Shown here in pieces: positions 11,701-22,753 of a stretch of 64,000 bases of DNA (the first letter of the stretch is position 1; the number at the start of each line of letters is the position of its first letter). The DNA comes from Darksidea phi. Lineage: Eukaryota > Ascomycota > Dothideomycetes > Pleosporales > Lentitheciaceae. Under the pieces are notes generated by a model that was not told the origin of the DNA, made no database searches, and saw only the letters and a list, made by a program, of their open reading frames with translations. The stretch lies in assembly GCA_030770425.1 (NCBI GenBank), contig JASJFT010000044.1:206176-270175 (forward strand), given 5' to 3'. The translations under genes were made by a program, and so were the position numbers.

Positions 11701-11973
11701 TTGTTGCGGACGCCTCAACGTTGCTTCTACTTCTGACGCGTGCAAGGCCAAGCAAGGGCAGAGGGTCGCTCAAATGTCGTGATCTCGGCTGTAGATCTGT
11801 CTCACAGCATCAGCCGTTAATTGCATACAATGTCGTCGCACTGATTGCGCACCTGGACATCCGTTCCAAGCAAACGAATCATTCGATGCAAATGCTCGTT
11901 CATCGTTGTTATCAGACGCGCTTACCGAGCCATGTCCTAGAGACTCTGTCATAGCGCCAGTTCGCTCCTTCAT
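8779..11973 (-). CDS. Protein kinase with long N-terminal region, paralogue of the kinase-HET gene; possible frameshift
   Basis: Rebuilt as six exons with phase-matched introns at 11789-11925, 10747-10807, 9783-9912, 9212-9387 and 8893-8990. The start is ATG at 11973. Residues 1-310 are a polar N-terminal region. The kinase domain has a GGFSKVFKAEI loop, the ATP lysine in YAIKVL (about 352), HGDLKPEN (about 489-496) and an intact DFG in ITDFGIARF, so it should be catalytic. The block before the P-loop (ERQWSVLVPSF..ILPFL) matches the equivalent block of the kinase-HET protein encoded on the other strand at 14021, so the two are paralogues. Near 9465-9475 one base seems missing: the frame stops at 9450 while the +1 frame continues into the next exon. 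If that stop is real the protein ends there at about 730 residues; otherwise about 860. The last exon (8892-8779) is the least certain part. Confidence 0.7.
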
Positions 11974-12570
11974 AAGTCCTCGGATTCACCGGAAACGTTA
12001 GAACGTCAACCATTGTGCGGATTGATCATGCTTGTACGAGCTGAAAGACCTGAGGCAGGCTGAGGCATGAACCGTAATATGACAACGAATCGAGATTACC
12101 AACATGCTTAATAGTTCAGCCTTGGAGTCCTCCACGACGGTGACCGGCCCTTCGTTCGATCTTGGGGTCTGTAACATGCGGAGCTGACACATCCCTGCAC
12201 TACCTGAACTCATTGGAGGCCGACCAGTAGAACTTCAGTCGCTGCCACACAGCGACGTAAATGGTTATGTCAGGCGAACTTTTGCCTCCTCGAGCCTCGT
12301 ATCGTTTAATTTGCATCGGCGATGATGCTAAAAAGCAGCAGCTGATGCATTTACGCCCCCAACCTGCTCTCAGCTCCTAAAGTCCGATGGTGTACTGGAT
12401 ACGAGATTGATTGGCCCGAAATATGCGCTGTGGCTGATGAACAGGGTCATGTCAAGAACTGGCTCAGCCTGCAGGGCGTTTCTTATCTCTAATATAATAT
12501 CGCTTTGAACGCAGCAATGTCCTGCACTGTTCTTCCAAACTTCTATTGACTCGAAGCTGTCATCGAAAAC
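11974..12570. other. Intergenic between a kinase gene and a CorA-like stub
   Basis: The promoter-bearing spacer of the minus-strand kinase. Only short, unremarkable open frames; no repeat or motif recognised. Confidence 0.45.
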
Positions 12571-12946
12571 ATGGCCCGTCTGCCGAAGCTATTGAGGAGA
12601 GAAACATTCGAGACTTTCTTATCACACCGGCGCAGCCAGGTGAGCCCGTATCAATGGTCGCATGAAGATCGGAATGGTGTTCAAGATGTTTGCGTCGTCG
12701 ACATAGACCCCGAAAAGTTGATGGAGAAGCTCAGGCTGAAGTTTCCAGCTGGATTTGAAGTTTATGTGGGAAAGTCCTACATTGCCACAAGGCTGAGGTC
12801 GCTAATACCGGGTTATAGATGATGCACAACAATTATAGTATTCGAGCTTCCGGACGTCTTTCACAGGTAAAGCCACATATGCTGGTTCCATGCGTTGTAA
12901 TCGTCTAACATGCTTGACGTAGGATGATCTCAAAGAGTGCCGATAG
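12571..12946 (+). pseudogene. N-terminal stub of a CorA-like membrane protein gene
   Basis: Three short exons can be joined in phase: 12571-12765, 12819-12866 and 12923-12946, with introns of 53 and 56 nt, the first with a GCTAAT branch site. The 88-residue product ends at a TAG. The pattern of a short polar leader, a KLxLKFPxGFEV stretch, a Tyr-x-Ile-Arg-Ala strand and then DDLKECR matches the first three exons of the CorA-like gene at 49307, with the same intron positions. No CorA core or transmembrane helices follow, so this is a severed 5' end. Whether it is still transcribed cannot be told from sequence. It sits between the two divergent kinases. Confidence 0.55.
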
Positions 12947-14020
12947 TGCAGGCTGACGGTTGTGCGGGGGCCGTCACGCATAGAATCATCGTGCAAATGT
13001 TGGAAGCCAACGAGGTTTCGCATCTTGTTAGGAAACAGAGTGAAGCTATGGTGACGAGCGAGAGACTGACTCGAGCTCGCCATGTGGGGCAGGGCACGTG
13101 TTCGGGTCCGCCCGCTAGGATCAAATGTCATTACGCAACAGCAATTCGACTGCGCCATATCAGCTTACCACGCGCCTGCTCCATATCGTCGCTCGGTCCT
13201 CCTGCAGCATGATTCCTGATTTAATGTATTACGCTCTCTCCTACTAATACGCCTACTCGATATAATACACCCCTTCTCTGTTAAATGGCAAGGTTTTTCT
13301 TTACTATCACCCAAGTTATTTGCCTTCTTCTTTTTCCTGGAATTTATTTTTTCCTTTTCAAAAAAAATGTAAGTTGTCATATAGAAAAACCTCTTTATTT
13401 CAAGGTAAATCTCATTACACTTTTAATAAACCCTCTTTAATACACCACTATTAATTACGCCCTTTCACTCAGCTCTCTGGACTTTACTCTTTAATATATA
13501 AGCCCTACGCATGTGACCTAGAGAATACGGTAGGCTAAACACGAACATATCGCAGAGCCCCCACGTTACGGGCCCCCGGTGTCGATATCTGCCTTCCCAA
13601 AAGAAAGTAAGCAGCCGAAGCTTGCCTAGCCCACACTGCTTCTGGCAATGATTGGGTAGCATGATGCACTGCCCATTCCGGTGAGCTTGTGCATAACGCC
13701 ACGATCGCTCGTCCTCCTGCCTCATTTGTTACGCCCAACTGCACCCTCAATGCGAGGAGAGTATGCCTGTTGCCTACTCAGTCCCCTGGCTAGCTCGCGT
13801 TCATTTTTGTAGGTCAGGTCGTGGAGTGGTCGGTCCGATGAGGCTCTGCTGCAGCAAGGTATAAGGATACGGTGTTTGTCTACAGAAGAAACTGGAAGAT
13901 TCCGGGGCTTTGAATCCACCATTGACCCTATTGATTGCGTTCTTACCGACGAGTCTATTCCCTGCCTTGTTCTTATTCTTGCATCTCCAGGGGCGTTCGA
14001 CAACGTCACCATTCAGTATC
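12947..14020. other. Intergenic with AT-rich decayed segment
   Basis: No gene recognised. Positions 13220-13500 are strongly AT-rich, with A and T runs, and look like old RIP-affected repeat DNA. The following 500 bp are of ordinary composition and lead into the kinase-HET gene, whose promoter must lie here. Confidence 0.5.
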
Positions 14021-17000
14021 ATGACGGATAGTCCTCCCGAAATCCCGTCTTCCGATGATGAGGATCAATATCTGGACACCACAAGGAGTTCGAAGTCACT
14101 CAGGTCGTCACTTACGAAGAGGCTAGAGAAAAGCACCTTCGAAAAGACGCCTCATAGATTCGTCCCAGAAGGCATAATCGACGAACTCGTTACAGAAAGC
14201 GTAATTCGAAAATCATTGTGCATAACCAATCCAACACCTGAAGACGATGAACTGGTCAAATATGTGATGCGTGCGAAAAAAGCCTTCGCTACTACGGTGT
14301 ACTGCAGATTGAACGCGAATAGAGCTATGAGATGGTTCAAAAGAAATAACCTTGATGATGATGATCTGCCAATTAAACAACAAACCGATCTGTGGAAGAC
14401 GTCGTGGCGCTCGGATTTCTACGAGGAGCAATGGAGGTTCTTCGCTCCGGTTTTCTCCACGACCAAGTATAGTCACGACCTTGAAGAGGCTCACATTCTT
14501 CCTTTCGTTGCGAAGTCCGTTGACTCTGGCCGAGGCTCATTTGGCGTGGTTTCTCGATATGGCGTTCACAAAAACCACTTGGAACCGGTAAGCGAGCACC
14601 GAAAAATTAATAGGGATGTGGAGGATCGTTAATATTATGCAGGTGCTGCCAGATCATCGGAATTTCGCTGTGAAAGAGATCCAAGCTACAGAAGATGCAC
14701 AAACGGTAGCCGAGCACTGGGAAAAGGAAGTCAAAGCCCTCCGCATGATGAACGAACTGAACCAGGAACACATCGTCCACTTTGTTACAGCGTTCCGCCG
14801 CCGCAGGGAGAACGGTGGCGAAGAACATTATCTGATGTTCGAGTGGGCTGATGGTGGGAACCTTCGCAGCTTATGGAAAGACATTCCTTTCCCTCTTCTA
14901 ACGGCTTCGCTGGTCAAAGACGCAATCAAGCAGATACTTGGGCTTGCCAAGGCACTTGAAGCTGCTCACAATCTGAATAGAACTGGTGCATCTTACCGCC
15001 ACGGAGATCTCAAGCCTGAGAACATTCTCCTCTTCAAGGGCGGTGGATCGATCGGTACACTCAAGATTGGGGACTGGGGAGAAGCTAAAGAGCACGACAT
15101 GGTTACGGAGATGCGCCCTAGTAAGACAACGGCCAAGTACGGTACCCATCGATACCAAGCACCAGAGGTAGAGACTGGAGTGAGGGCGAAATGGTTAGGC
15201 CAGTCGACGAGACGCCGCTCACGTCTCTATGATATCTGGGCGATGGGCTGCATTACTCTTGAATTCATCATATGGCTTTTGCACGGACTAGACGAGCTCA
15301 ACAGGTTCAATCAAGAGCTAGGAGAAGAAGGCTTCTATCAAACCGACATCTTGAACGGGAGGAAAGTTGCTCGGGTGCATGACGCTGCTGTCTCTTGGAT
15401 GAGCCAGATGGCACAAGACCCTAGGTGCGACGTCGGCAACACAGCGATTGGGGACCTCTTGGAACTCGTCAGAACTGCTCTGTTGGTCGTGAAATTGCCA
15501 CGAAGACTCGGCACGAACCTCTCGGACATTCCTGAAAGACCTCAGGCGGACTCCGTCTTTGTGGGGTCTGGCACAGAACGAGGCAACGACATGCCTGATG
15601 TTCTGCCGCCGGAAGTGACAGCAGGCTCCGAAGAAGCCCCCGTGGCGAACATTCCTTCCCTCAGCTTCACGCCAGCGGAGCCAGAGCCCGCTAGAATCCC
15701 CGTACAACCTGAGCCTGAACTCTCGGGACCTGCGCGCTGCCTTGCAACTGACTTTCGTAAGAAAATGGAACACATCGACGCGGAAGATGAATATGAAAGC
15801 TACTGGCATACACCTGGGGTCCAACGACCTTCTCCTGCAACCCTTTCAAACTCATCTCATGCTATACCTAGTAACGTAGCCCCTGCACAGAAGAGGGTAA
15901 GCTCATTCTCACTAAGCTTTATTATAGTTTGCTGTTGCTAATGGAAGTCGTTGCGAAGGTTGACTATGCACCGCCAGATCTTGATGAGAACGACTGGAAG
16001 TTTCAGTCGGACAACACCTTTGCTTCCAACTTATTCTCTGCTCTCAAGACCAGCAATTCGCTCGAATTGAACGATCTCAAAGTTTCGTCTCGTCTTTGTG
16101 CCAGTTGCAGCGAGTTTCGTGATCAGCTCTGGAGTCCTGGGTTCTCGATGCCTTACGACGTGGAGATTCTACGAGCGAGCGCAAACAACGGAGATTGTGA
16201 ATTGTGCATCCTGCTTTGGCAAACTATTCGCCGTAACGGCAGTATCACTTCGCGAAATGTAAAATTCGACCGCACAGGACCATTTTTGAGGCTCAGAAGC
16301 AATGGTCTTCCCGTGCTTTCTATAGTTCGCAGTCCCGAACAAGAAGTTTCTCCGGCCAGTGATTTCCAAACCGGATTCGTTGAGCTTCCAGAAGCTGGCA
16401 ATGCTACACACCTCGGAGTCCTTCAACATTGGCTCAGCGATTGCGATAAGCACCACACGTGCCAGCCGTTCAAGCACGCGAATGGATTCCCTCATGGTCC
16501 AACGATTCGGTTGCCTACAAGGCTCCTCGATGTTGGAAAAGCGGGTGACAATATGGTTCACCTCTGGGAAACTGCCCCTAAGGACACCGGTGAATGGACT
16601 GCTTTATCGCATAAATGGGGTGACCGCAACCTGTCAACCACCCCCGAGAACCTTCAGGAGCACCGCAACGGCTTGAAGCTCAGCACTCTACCAGCTACCT
16701 TCAAAGATGCAGTTACAGTCACCCGCGCTCTCGGACGCCGATACCTGTGGATTGATTCATTATGTATAATCCAGGGCCCCGATGGTGACTTCAAGAGCGA
16801 GGCTAAGCGCATGGAAGAAGTTTATAGCGGCGCGTACTGTGTTATTGCTGCTAGCAGTTCTGCTGACCACTATTCCGGCTTCCTGAAGGAACGACACGCA
16901 CGAGACTATGTCGGCATGTGTCGCGAAGGGAAGGGTCAAACTCCCTTCTACGTTTGCCGAACTATCGACAACTTCAAAGAACATGTGCTCGATGGGGCGT

Positions 17001-17935
17001 TGCATCGTCGCGGCTGGGTACTACAGGAGCACGCTTTAGCTCGCCGGACGCTCTTCTTCACTGACCATCAGACATACTTCGAGTGCAGTAACGGCGTACG
17101 CTGCGAAACTTCGACCATGATGAGGAAGTAAGTTATCCCAACTAGTTCGGACCCCTCTAAGCTAACTTATCGCTAAAGCAAATTGGCCGCCTTCCTGGGA
17201 GATCCAGACTTCCCTCACATCCTCTCCGATGCGACACCAGGCGAGAAAATCCTCCGCTACCAAGCGCTCTACCGCGATTACTCACGCCTCGGACTTTCTA
17301 AGCCCTACGACCGACCCACAGCTATAGACGGCCTCCAGCAGCGCCTCCTCCGCACAATGAGAGTCAAAGGCGGCTTCGGAATGCTCGATGAAGGAGTGAC
17401 CCGTGGCCTACTTCGTCGGAGCCTCCTCTGGCGTCGCGGCATTGATACCCCGAGTCTAGTGCGCATTCATTTCCCTCCTGAGAGTCTCGTCTCGGTCGTC
17501 CCTTCATGGTCATGGATGGCGTATACGGGCGGGATTGATTATCTCCAACCAGATTTTGATAATTTCGAATGGGAGGACTTACAATCCCCATGGTCGCCTA
17601 AAACTCGGAACAATATATTGAGCACTGATCCTCTTACAGCGAATATAGCGTTGGTTGCGACGGCTCGAGAATTTGACCCCGGTGCCGCCGTTCAAGGGGA
17701 GGGCGAGCTAATCTTTGACACACCCGGAGGATCCGCGCAGCCTAAGACCTTGTGTGTGGTACTCGGTAAGGCCAAGGGGAGCCCATCACTGGAGACGCAG
17801 AGACATTACGTTCTGGTTGTTGTAGCGGCAGGGAACCAAAACCGCGATGGGGAAAGGCTGTACGAGCGAGTCGGCGCTGGTTACCTGCCTGGGAAATGCA
17901 TTTCACCGAGCGGCTTTAGTGTTAGCATTCATTAG
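14021..17935 (+). CDS. Protein kinase-HET domain fusion protein (about 1248 aa)
   Basis: Four exons join in phase: introns 14588-14642, 15897-15958 and 17128-17178. The start is ATG at 14021, giving 1248 residues. Residues 1-165 form an acidic N-terminal region. The kinase domain follows: GRGSFGVV near 169, ATP lysine in FAVKEI (K200), HGDLKPEN near 309-316, and DWG instead of DFG near 333, which keeps the metal-binding Asp. A linker rich in Pro and Glu runs to about 607. The HET domain then spans roughly 815-975, with the three hallmark blocks ALSHKWGD (about 822), YLWIDSLCIIQ (about 869) and the RRGWVLQEHALARRTLFF block (about 958). A typical HET C-terminus with PSWSWMAYTGG follows. HET domains trigger incompatibility cell death in ascomycetes; the fused kinase probably acts as sensor or switch. 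It is intact and lies divergent from a paralogous kinase lacking HET. Confidence 0.88.
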
Positions 17936-18764
17936 GGACAGCCACTCCAGAACAGTCATGTTGAAGTTGAGATGGGGCGCGTCGGATCCCTCGTATAAGT
18001 GAGCGACTTGGAAACGAAAACTATTGATTGAGCATACCACTAAGTACCGGGAAGTCGAAGGCATGATGGGAGATCCCGTCGTAATTTGGTTACGCAGGAA
18101 CGGAAGGATGAGGGTGCTTTTTAGTCCAAAGCAAATTGTATTGTTGAGCGGAGCGACGCTTTTTGACAGAAAAATATACCTACTGTTTTATATTCCTCGC
18201 TTTTCGATCTCAACGCCCATCGTCGGAGCGGTCTTGCCCTAGGGCTCTACAGTCACCTCATGTGGACGATTCTACTAAAATGCCCACGTTTTTGGCCTGT
18301 GATTTCATCTGATCTCGTTCGGCTCATTCCATAGATCCGGTTATTATAGTTTCGCTGGCAGGTGTCACTAGCGATCTTGTTTTTAAGTGCGGCAAGATTT
18401 TGTTTGGTTTTGCATACTGGGAGTCTCTTTTGTAAGGTCCGCACAAATCACAGTAGGAGTTTGTACACAGTAGAGGTGCTATACCCACACTTTATACCCG
18501 ATAATAAAGCTGTATGGCTGTACACAGTACTGTCGATCGCGAGATACCGACGAGATGATGTTTCGAACATCGAACGTCGAAACGGTTGGGAGACCAAGTG
18601 CGGCAAGATAATTCACGCTTTGCCTCAACTAGCCTAGAGATACAAACAAGCTGAACTGTCAAGTCTTTTCATCATGGAGTGTAAGACGATTCAGCTAGCA
18701 TGCAGGGACTTTCCAATTACACAGAAAAACTTTTCTAACAGAGGTCGTGAAGCTAGACTACAGG
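17936..18764. other. Intergenic, no gene recognised
   Basis: The 3' flank of the kinase-HET gene and a spacer. Only short open frames without family resemblance. It ends at the nine-base target duplication of the small inverted-repeat element. Confidence 0.45.
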
Positions 18765-18920
18765 CAGAATTGTCAACAATCAGCTAAGTGGGGCTCACGA
18801 AGTGAAGATTGAATTGATTGATTACCTATTACGCTGGAGAATTCCCTATATAGGCTTAATCCCTACTATATTGGGTCAACGCTGCTTTTTGAAGAGATTG
18901 GATTGATTGTTGACAACTCT
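18765..18920. mobile_element. 156-bp MITE with 9-bp target duplication (Mutator-like)
   Basis: The element is bounded by inverted ends: AGAATTGTCAACAATCA on the left and, reverse-complemented, AGAGTTGTCAACAATCA on the right, differing at one base. Immediately outside are identical direct repeats GACTACAGG at 18756-18764 and 18921-18929. A nine-base target duplication is typical of Mutator-like transposons, so this is best read as a non-autonomous MULE-derived MITE. It has no coding capacity. The perfect target duplication suggests a fairly recent insertion. Confidence 0.75.
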
Positions 18921-19126
18921 GACTACAGGGCGTGGAGCAAAAGATTGGTAGAGATGATGGATATATTCTAAAAGATGGCGGTCTACCAGTTACGGCAAGC
19001 GAATATGTTGAGTGCGCACAGCTGAGGAATGAGGAAGATACATAACCTCAAAGATATATTCCACCTCTTAATAGCGCGAAGAGATGTTCGGCTTAACCAA
19101 TCCTTCTTATTGACCCCACTCTTAGA

Positions 19127-19594
19127 CTATTCCTTTCCTATAGCCTCCCGCGGATAATCGGCGATTTTATAAGCCCCAGGCAACAGTTCCCGATTTGGAA
19201 TGACCTTCAAACCTTTCGTTCCTTCCTCATTTTTATTCCGACCCTCGTCTACCACGATAACCTGGATCGCCGGACACAGATCCAACAACATCTGCCTACA
19301 TCTACCGCAAGGCGGAATCACACCCCTATTTTCATTCCCCACGGCAACGATATGGGTCAAGTCGTCCGCTGCGCCGTTTGCAGCGGCATTGCCGAGCGCG
19401 ACAAGTTCGGCACATGGACCGCCTGTGAAATGGAAGACGTTTACGCCTGTGAAGATGCGGCCGTCCGAGGATAAGGCTGCTGAAGCAACACTATAGGTGG
19501 CGGAGATGGGGATGGAGTTGATTGTAGTAGTTGCGACATTAACGAGGTCTTTGATTGGTTTTAAAAGATTGGGCTGGGGCTCGGATACACTCAT
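19127..19594 (-). CDS. bsd: Blasticidin-S deaminase-like cytidine deaminase (155 aa)
   Basis: A single-exon gene; the first in-frame ATG is at 19594 with a purine at -3. The product is a small cytidine-deaminase-fold enzyme. Zinc and catalytic signatures are complete: PCAE gives Cys61 and the proton-shuttle Glu63, and PPCGRC gives Cys96 and Cys99. The framing sequence (a [13 protein letters not shown] block, then the [11 protein letters not shown] block, then GNENRG) matches fungal blasticidin-S deaminase far better than ordinary cytidine deaminase, which has a different loop before the Cys-Ala-Glu motif. The expected reaction is hydrolytic deamination of the cytosine ring of blasticidin S in the cytosol, giving resistance. 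The family is scattered among fungi and bacteria, which suggests horizontal movement. The C-terminus is about 20 residues longer than the A. terreus enzyme. Natural substrate here is inferred, not shown. Confidence 0.85.
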   Translation of the reverse strand: MSVSEPQPNLLKPIKDLVNVATTTINSIPISATYSVASAALSSDGRIFTGVNVFHFTGGPCAELVALGNAAANGAADDLTHIVAVGNENRGVIPPCGRCRQMLLDLCPAIQVIVVDEGRNKNEEGTKGLKVIPNRELLPGAYKIADYPREAIGKE

Positions 19595-20463
19595 TTTGTG
19601 ATGGTAGTTATTCAGAGGCAACCGGGAAAGTGTGGGGTTTTAACGGACAGATTATGAAAATACGAGCAGGCCTAGCTCCATGGTTGTGCGTGAGTCATGT
19701 TTTCATCTGTACTGTCCGGTGCAATCCGTTTTGCGGGGAACAGGAGTGCGGGTTAGCCACTTCCATACTAGCGTCGGCAATCAACAAAATCCTCCCGTCA
19801 AATCCGGTTCGGCTCTTTGTACTAAGGATATTGTGATATTAAGTCAAAAGTGCACTCATGCGGTTACTCCCTAATCCACGATGATTGACTTTCAAATAGA
19901 TTTGCTGTAGCGCAAGTCAATACGACTTCCGTTGCTAGTCGTGGGAAGGCGAAGACTTGCTACGAAAGACTTCTTTAATTGTGAGGCTGAAAGGACAAGG
20001 ACATCATAGTTAACTAAAGGTGAGGATATTGGGTGCCTTGGGTAACAGACGAGCCATGTGCTATAAAGTGTTCTGACCAGGTTGGTATGAGTGCTTCGTA
20101 CATCTATACTACATGGCGCGCCTTGCTACTCTTACTGATGTCGATATTCTTATCCGGCGCGGTTTGTTTCCAATCCTGCCTGCTGTCGACGTTGCTATTT
20201 CCCTGCAGCAGCATTAACTGCTTGTTCCGCTTCACAGTTTCATTAGTCTTTGCTCTCAGCTTTTCATGCTTGGTATCGTTCTCACCTGCGCAAATCTACA
20301 CCTTAATTAACACTTTGCATCATAAGACAATAATAGATATGGTAATTCGTTCGCAACATCCGTAAGAGAAACTATGAGACCTGAACTGCACCAAGATCCG
20401 TTCCTCAACTGAGCGTGAAAATTGACTCTGCTAACTTGTGACTCAATCTCCTGTGCACACCGT
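19595..20463. other. Intergenic, no gene recognised
   Basis: Upstream region of the deaminase gene followed by unremarkable sequence. A 110-codon frame at 20033-20365 is hydrophobic and Cys-rich but low in coding signal, and is not called. Confidence 0.45.
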
Positions 20464-21031
20464 TACCTTAGCCGCGGTAGATTAAACCGGAAGTTGGATA
20501 CACGAACAGTGCCTCCGGCTGTGTTGAAGGTGAGCCTGAGTCCCGGGTGTACCTTTGGCTCGTTATATGAAAACATGATGTGCAGTTAGCGTCTAATAAA
20601 CGAGACCTGACGGGCTGCATTGAACTCGACTCACCACTTGGTCCTTGGATTCCTATAGTGCGCACCTTCGCATCGTTCTCGATATAATAGTACTCGAACG
20701 TTACAGCATTAGGCTCTTCTTCCTTCGCCAGCAGTTTGAAGTGGAAGTATTGATTTTCGTACGGATTACGTGTAACATGCCACTCCACGGCGAACGATCT
20801 GTTTGGACCGATACTGCCCCCGGACGCCTCCCAGAAGATGCCCTGCGGTTTGCCCTGAGCAATCAAAAAGTCGTACCAGCAAGGGAAAAGCGAATACGGG
20901 GGGATATCACCACGATGTGGCAACTTTTGACCTATTATTTTCGTCCCTGCATCTGTGCCTTGGCCCAAGCACACCATACCATTATCGCTAACGAAGAGCT
21001 TGGTACTTCCGTGGTTGTTTATGGTGACTAG
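20464..21031 (-). pseudogene. Relic of a secreted beta-sandwich protein
   Basis: A minus-strand exon from about 21029 to 20635 encodes a beta-rich segment (VSDNGMVCLGQG, GIFWEASGGSIGPNRSF, AVEWHVTRNP, then FEYYYIENDAKVRTIGIQGP). Domains of this pattern occur in secreted or surface proteins of fungi and bacteria. A GTGAGT donor follows the Gly-Pro-Ser. A fitting downstream exon (FSYNEPKVHPGL onward) is present near 20560-20464, but its acceptor reads TGCAC where TGCAG is expected after a GCTAAC branch site. No signal peptide or upstream exon was found. I therefore call a truncated, splice-damaged relic. Ligand and family name unknown. Confidence 0.5.
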
Positions 21032-21187
21032 GAAAGGAAATTAACTTCCCAGAACATGTCACCGATCCACTTTGACGCTCCACGTAAGCTGCCTGCAATC
21101 CGTATTGGGCGCAAAAGAGTCTGCAAAGAGTCAGAGAAAGTGTAGAATAACGGCTTCTGCACATGCAAGCCTATTGTCTTGTATTGG

Positions 21188-22411
21188 TTAACTTAGGTCT
21201 TCCGCATCACTAGGCTGCGTAAGAGTCGCGACCGCGGAGGCGGAGGCGGAGGCGGAGGCGGAGGCGGAGGTGGAGATGGAGGGCAGTTCAAATCCGTACT
21301 CTCGGAGGAATCTTTCGTACTGTTTGTGCAATGAAAGTTCTTGTTCCCTCCCAAATGCAGGCCCTTCTCGCATCAACAGCTGCAACGCAAGTTGATGGCG
21401 ACTGGCTTCCGCTTTCACGCGCGCATCACTCATCCCTTCGATATTGAGTTTTTTCATACCAGGCAGACTCGTCATACAGTTACAGACGGATGGTGGCATG
21501 ACTGTATATGGTTGATAACACCAACATGCCGCAAGAGCATCCGCATAAGGTCGGGCGTCTTTGTCCCTCTGGAGCATGAACCGGCAGACAAAGGTCATTG
21601 ACGGATACCAGTCCTCGTCGATAAGCTTCATGTCTAAAAGGGAGATCAAATTATAGACATTGTCCAACTTTTTTGAGTATGGATGGCAGCGTCGGAGTGC
21701 GTGGAGATATTCGGGATCCAGATACACAGTAAGCATTTCCAGAAAAACGACACCTAAGGAGAACACATCTGCCTTTCGGCCGGGTCGAATTTCTTCATCC
21801 AGTTCCGGAGCCCAGTAGTTTCTTGTTCCGCTCGCAGCCGTATATCCTGTCTGGGTTTTTTCCACAAACTCTCTTGCTATACCAAAATCCGTGAACAAGA
21901 TCTTCCTATCCAAGTAGAGAATATTCTGAGGTTTCACGTCTCGGTGGTGTACGTTTTTGGAATGGAGATGCGCCATCCCCGCCGCAAGACATCCAAACCA
22001 CTCAGGAATCATGCCCAGGCGGTCAGAATCTCTCGGTCCTTCGGCCATATCGTGGATAAAATCGGCCAAGTTTCCATCAGCCACAGGCTCCATGATCATT
22101 GCGTATTCCAGCTTACACGCATAAGTCTCCACAAGTCTCACAGCATGGATATGTTCAATAGAAGCCATCATCTTTATCTCTTGTGAGATTTGCTCCAGAA
22201 GTTTTCGTCTTAAATGCTTGTAGACCGTGAATGTCTTGCGGGCGTAGAAATGGGAACGTCGCTGAACCTTGTCCACAACTGCGTAGGCGCCTTGCCCGAG
22301 ATGATCGACTTTCTCGAAAGGAATGTCGGATTGGGTTGCGTATTCGGTATGTTTGGGAATTTGAGGTCCCGTAATCTCTGCCATGATTAAAGGTAAAGCC
22401 TGGGCAATCAT
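21188..22411 (-). CDS. Ser/Thr protein kinase with Ser-Ala tail (407 aa)
   Basis: Intact single-exon kinase. ATG at 22411; an in-frame ATG nine codons later (22384) starts a more typical N-terminus. Kinase motifs are complete: GQGAYAVV (39-46), ATP lysine in YARKTF (K59), HRDVKPQN (156-163), DFG (175-177), and WAPELDEE as the APE motif. The sequence resembles the stand-alone fungal kinases often annotated next to ankyrin or HET genes rather than a housekeeping cyclin-dependent or MAP kinase. The tail contains a run of Ser-Ala dipeptides (about 385-397) encoded by a GC-rich hexanucleotide repeat and ends with an acidic patch. No targeting signal or membrane segment, so cytosolic. Substrate unknown. 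Confidence 0.85.
   Translation of the reverse strand: MIAQALPLIMAEITGPQIPKHTEYATQSDIPFEKVDHLGQGAYAVVDKVQRRSHFYARKTFTVYKHLRRKLLEQISQEIKMMASIEHIHAVRLVETYACKLEYAMIMEPVADGNLADFIHDMAEGPRDSDRLGMIPEWFGCLAAGMAHLHSKNVHHRDVKPQNILYLDRKILFTDFGIAREFVEKTQTGYTAASGTRNYWAPELDEEIRPGRKADVFSLGVVFLEMLTVYLDPEYLHALRRCHPYSKKLDNVYNLISLLDMKLIDEDWYPSMTFVCRFMLQRDKDARPYADALAACWCYQPYTVMPPSVCNCMTSLPGMKKLNIEGMSDARVKAEASRHQLALQLLMREGPAFGREQELSLHKQYERFLREYGFELPSISTSASASASASASAVATLTQPSDAEDLS
21235..21276 (+). repeat. Hexanucleotide microsatellite (GGAGGC)n in kinase tail
   Basis: About six to seven copies of GGAGGC in a row lie inside the kinase coding region and encode alternating Ser and Ala on the minus strand. Being a multiple of three it can change length without breaking the frame, so it is likely polymorphic between isolates. 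Confidence 0.85.
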
Positions 22412-22753
22412 TCAGCTAGTTTCTAGGATTCTGTTAATTATTGCTTTACATACATCCACAGCTCTATAACCTTGAAATCATGTACCCCACGAGGCTGAAG
22501 AGTCCAGCTCTCTCACAACTGGGCGCAGCAGGTTACCGCAACCCTACGCAGCAAAGGAGAAGCAAATCGTTCTTCTAATGATGGACAACAAGAGATAAAT
22601 GTATTATAGGTGTGGTATTGAAGTTTAGGCGACCCCGAGTTTGACAACGCGATGGCTGCTACTCATTCGATTGAAGTTTAGATGAAGGCTCTGTAATGCT
22701 AAGGCAGCAGCGGGGTTATGCAGTTCGCTTGGCATGTGGCTAAAGTCCGCATA
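22412..22753. other. Intergenic, kinase promoter and outer repeat arm
   Basis: The upstream region of the minus-strand kinase. It includes the left outer arm (22636-22670) of a larger inverted repeat that encloses the palindromic MITE. No gene seen. Confidence 0.5.

Noticed and set aside
15897..15927. 31-nt intron in the kinase-HET gene ending at TATAG
   Set aside because: Too short and out of phase; the 62-nt option ending at 15958 has a GCTAAT branch site and correct phase.
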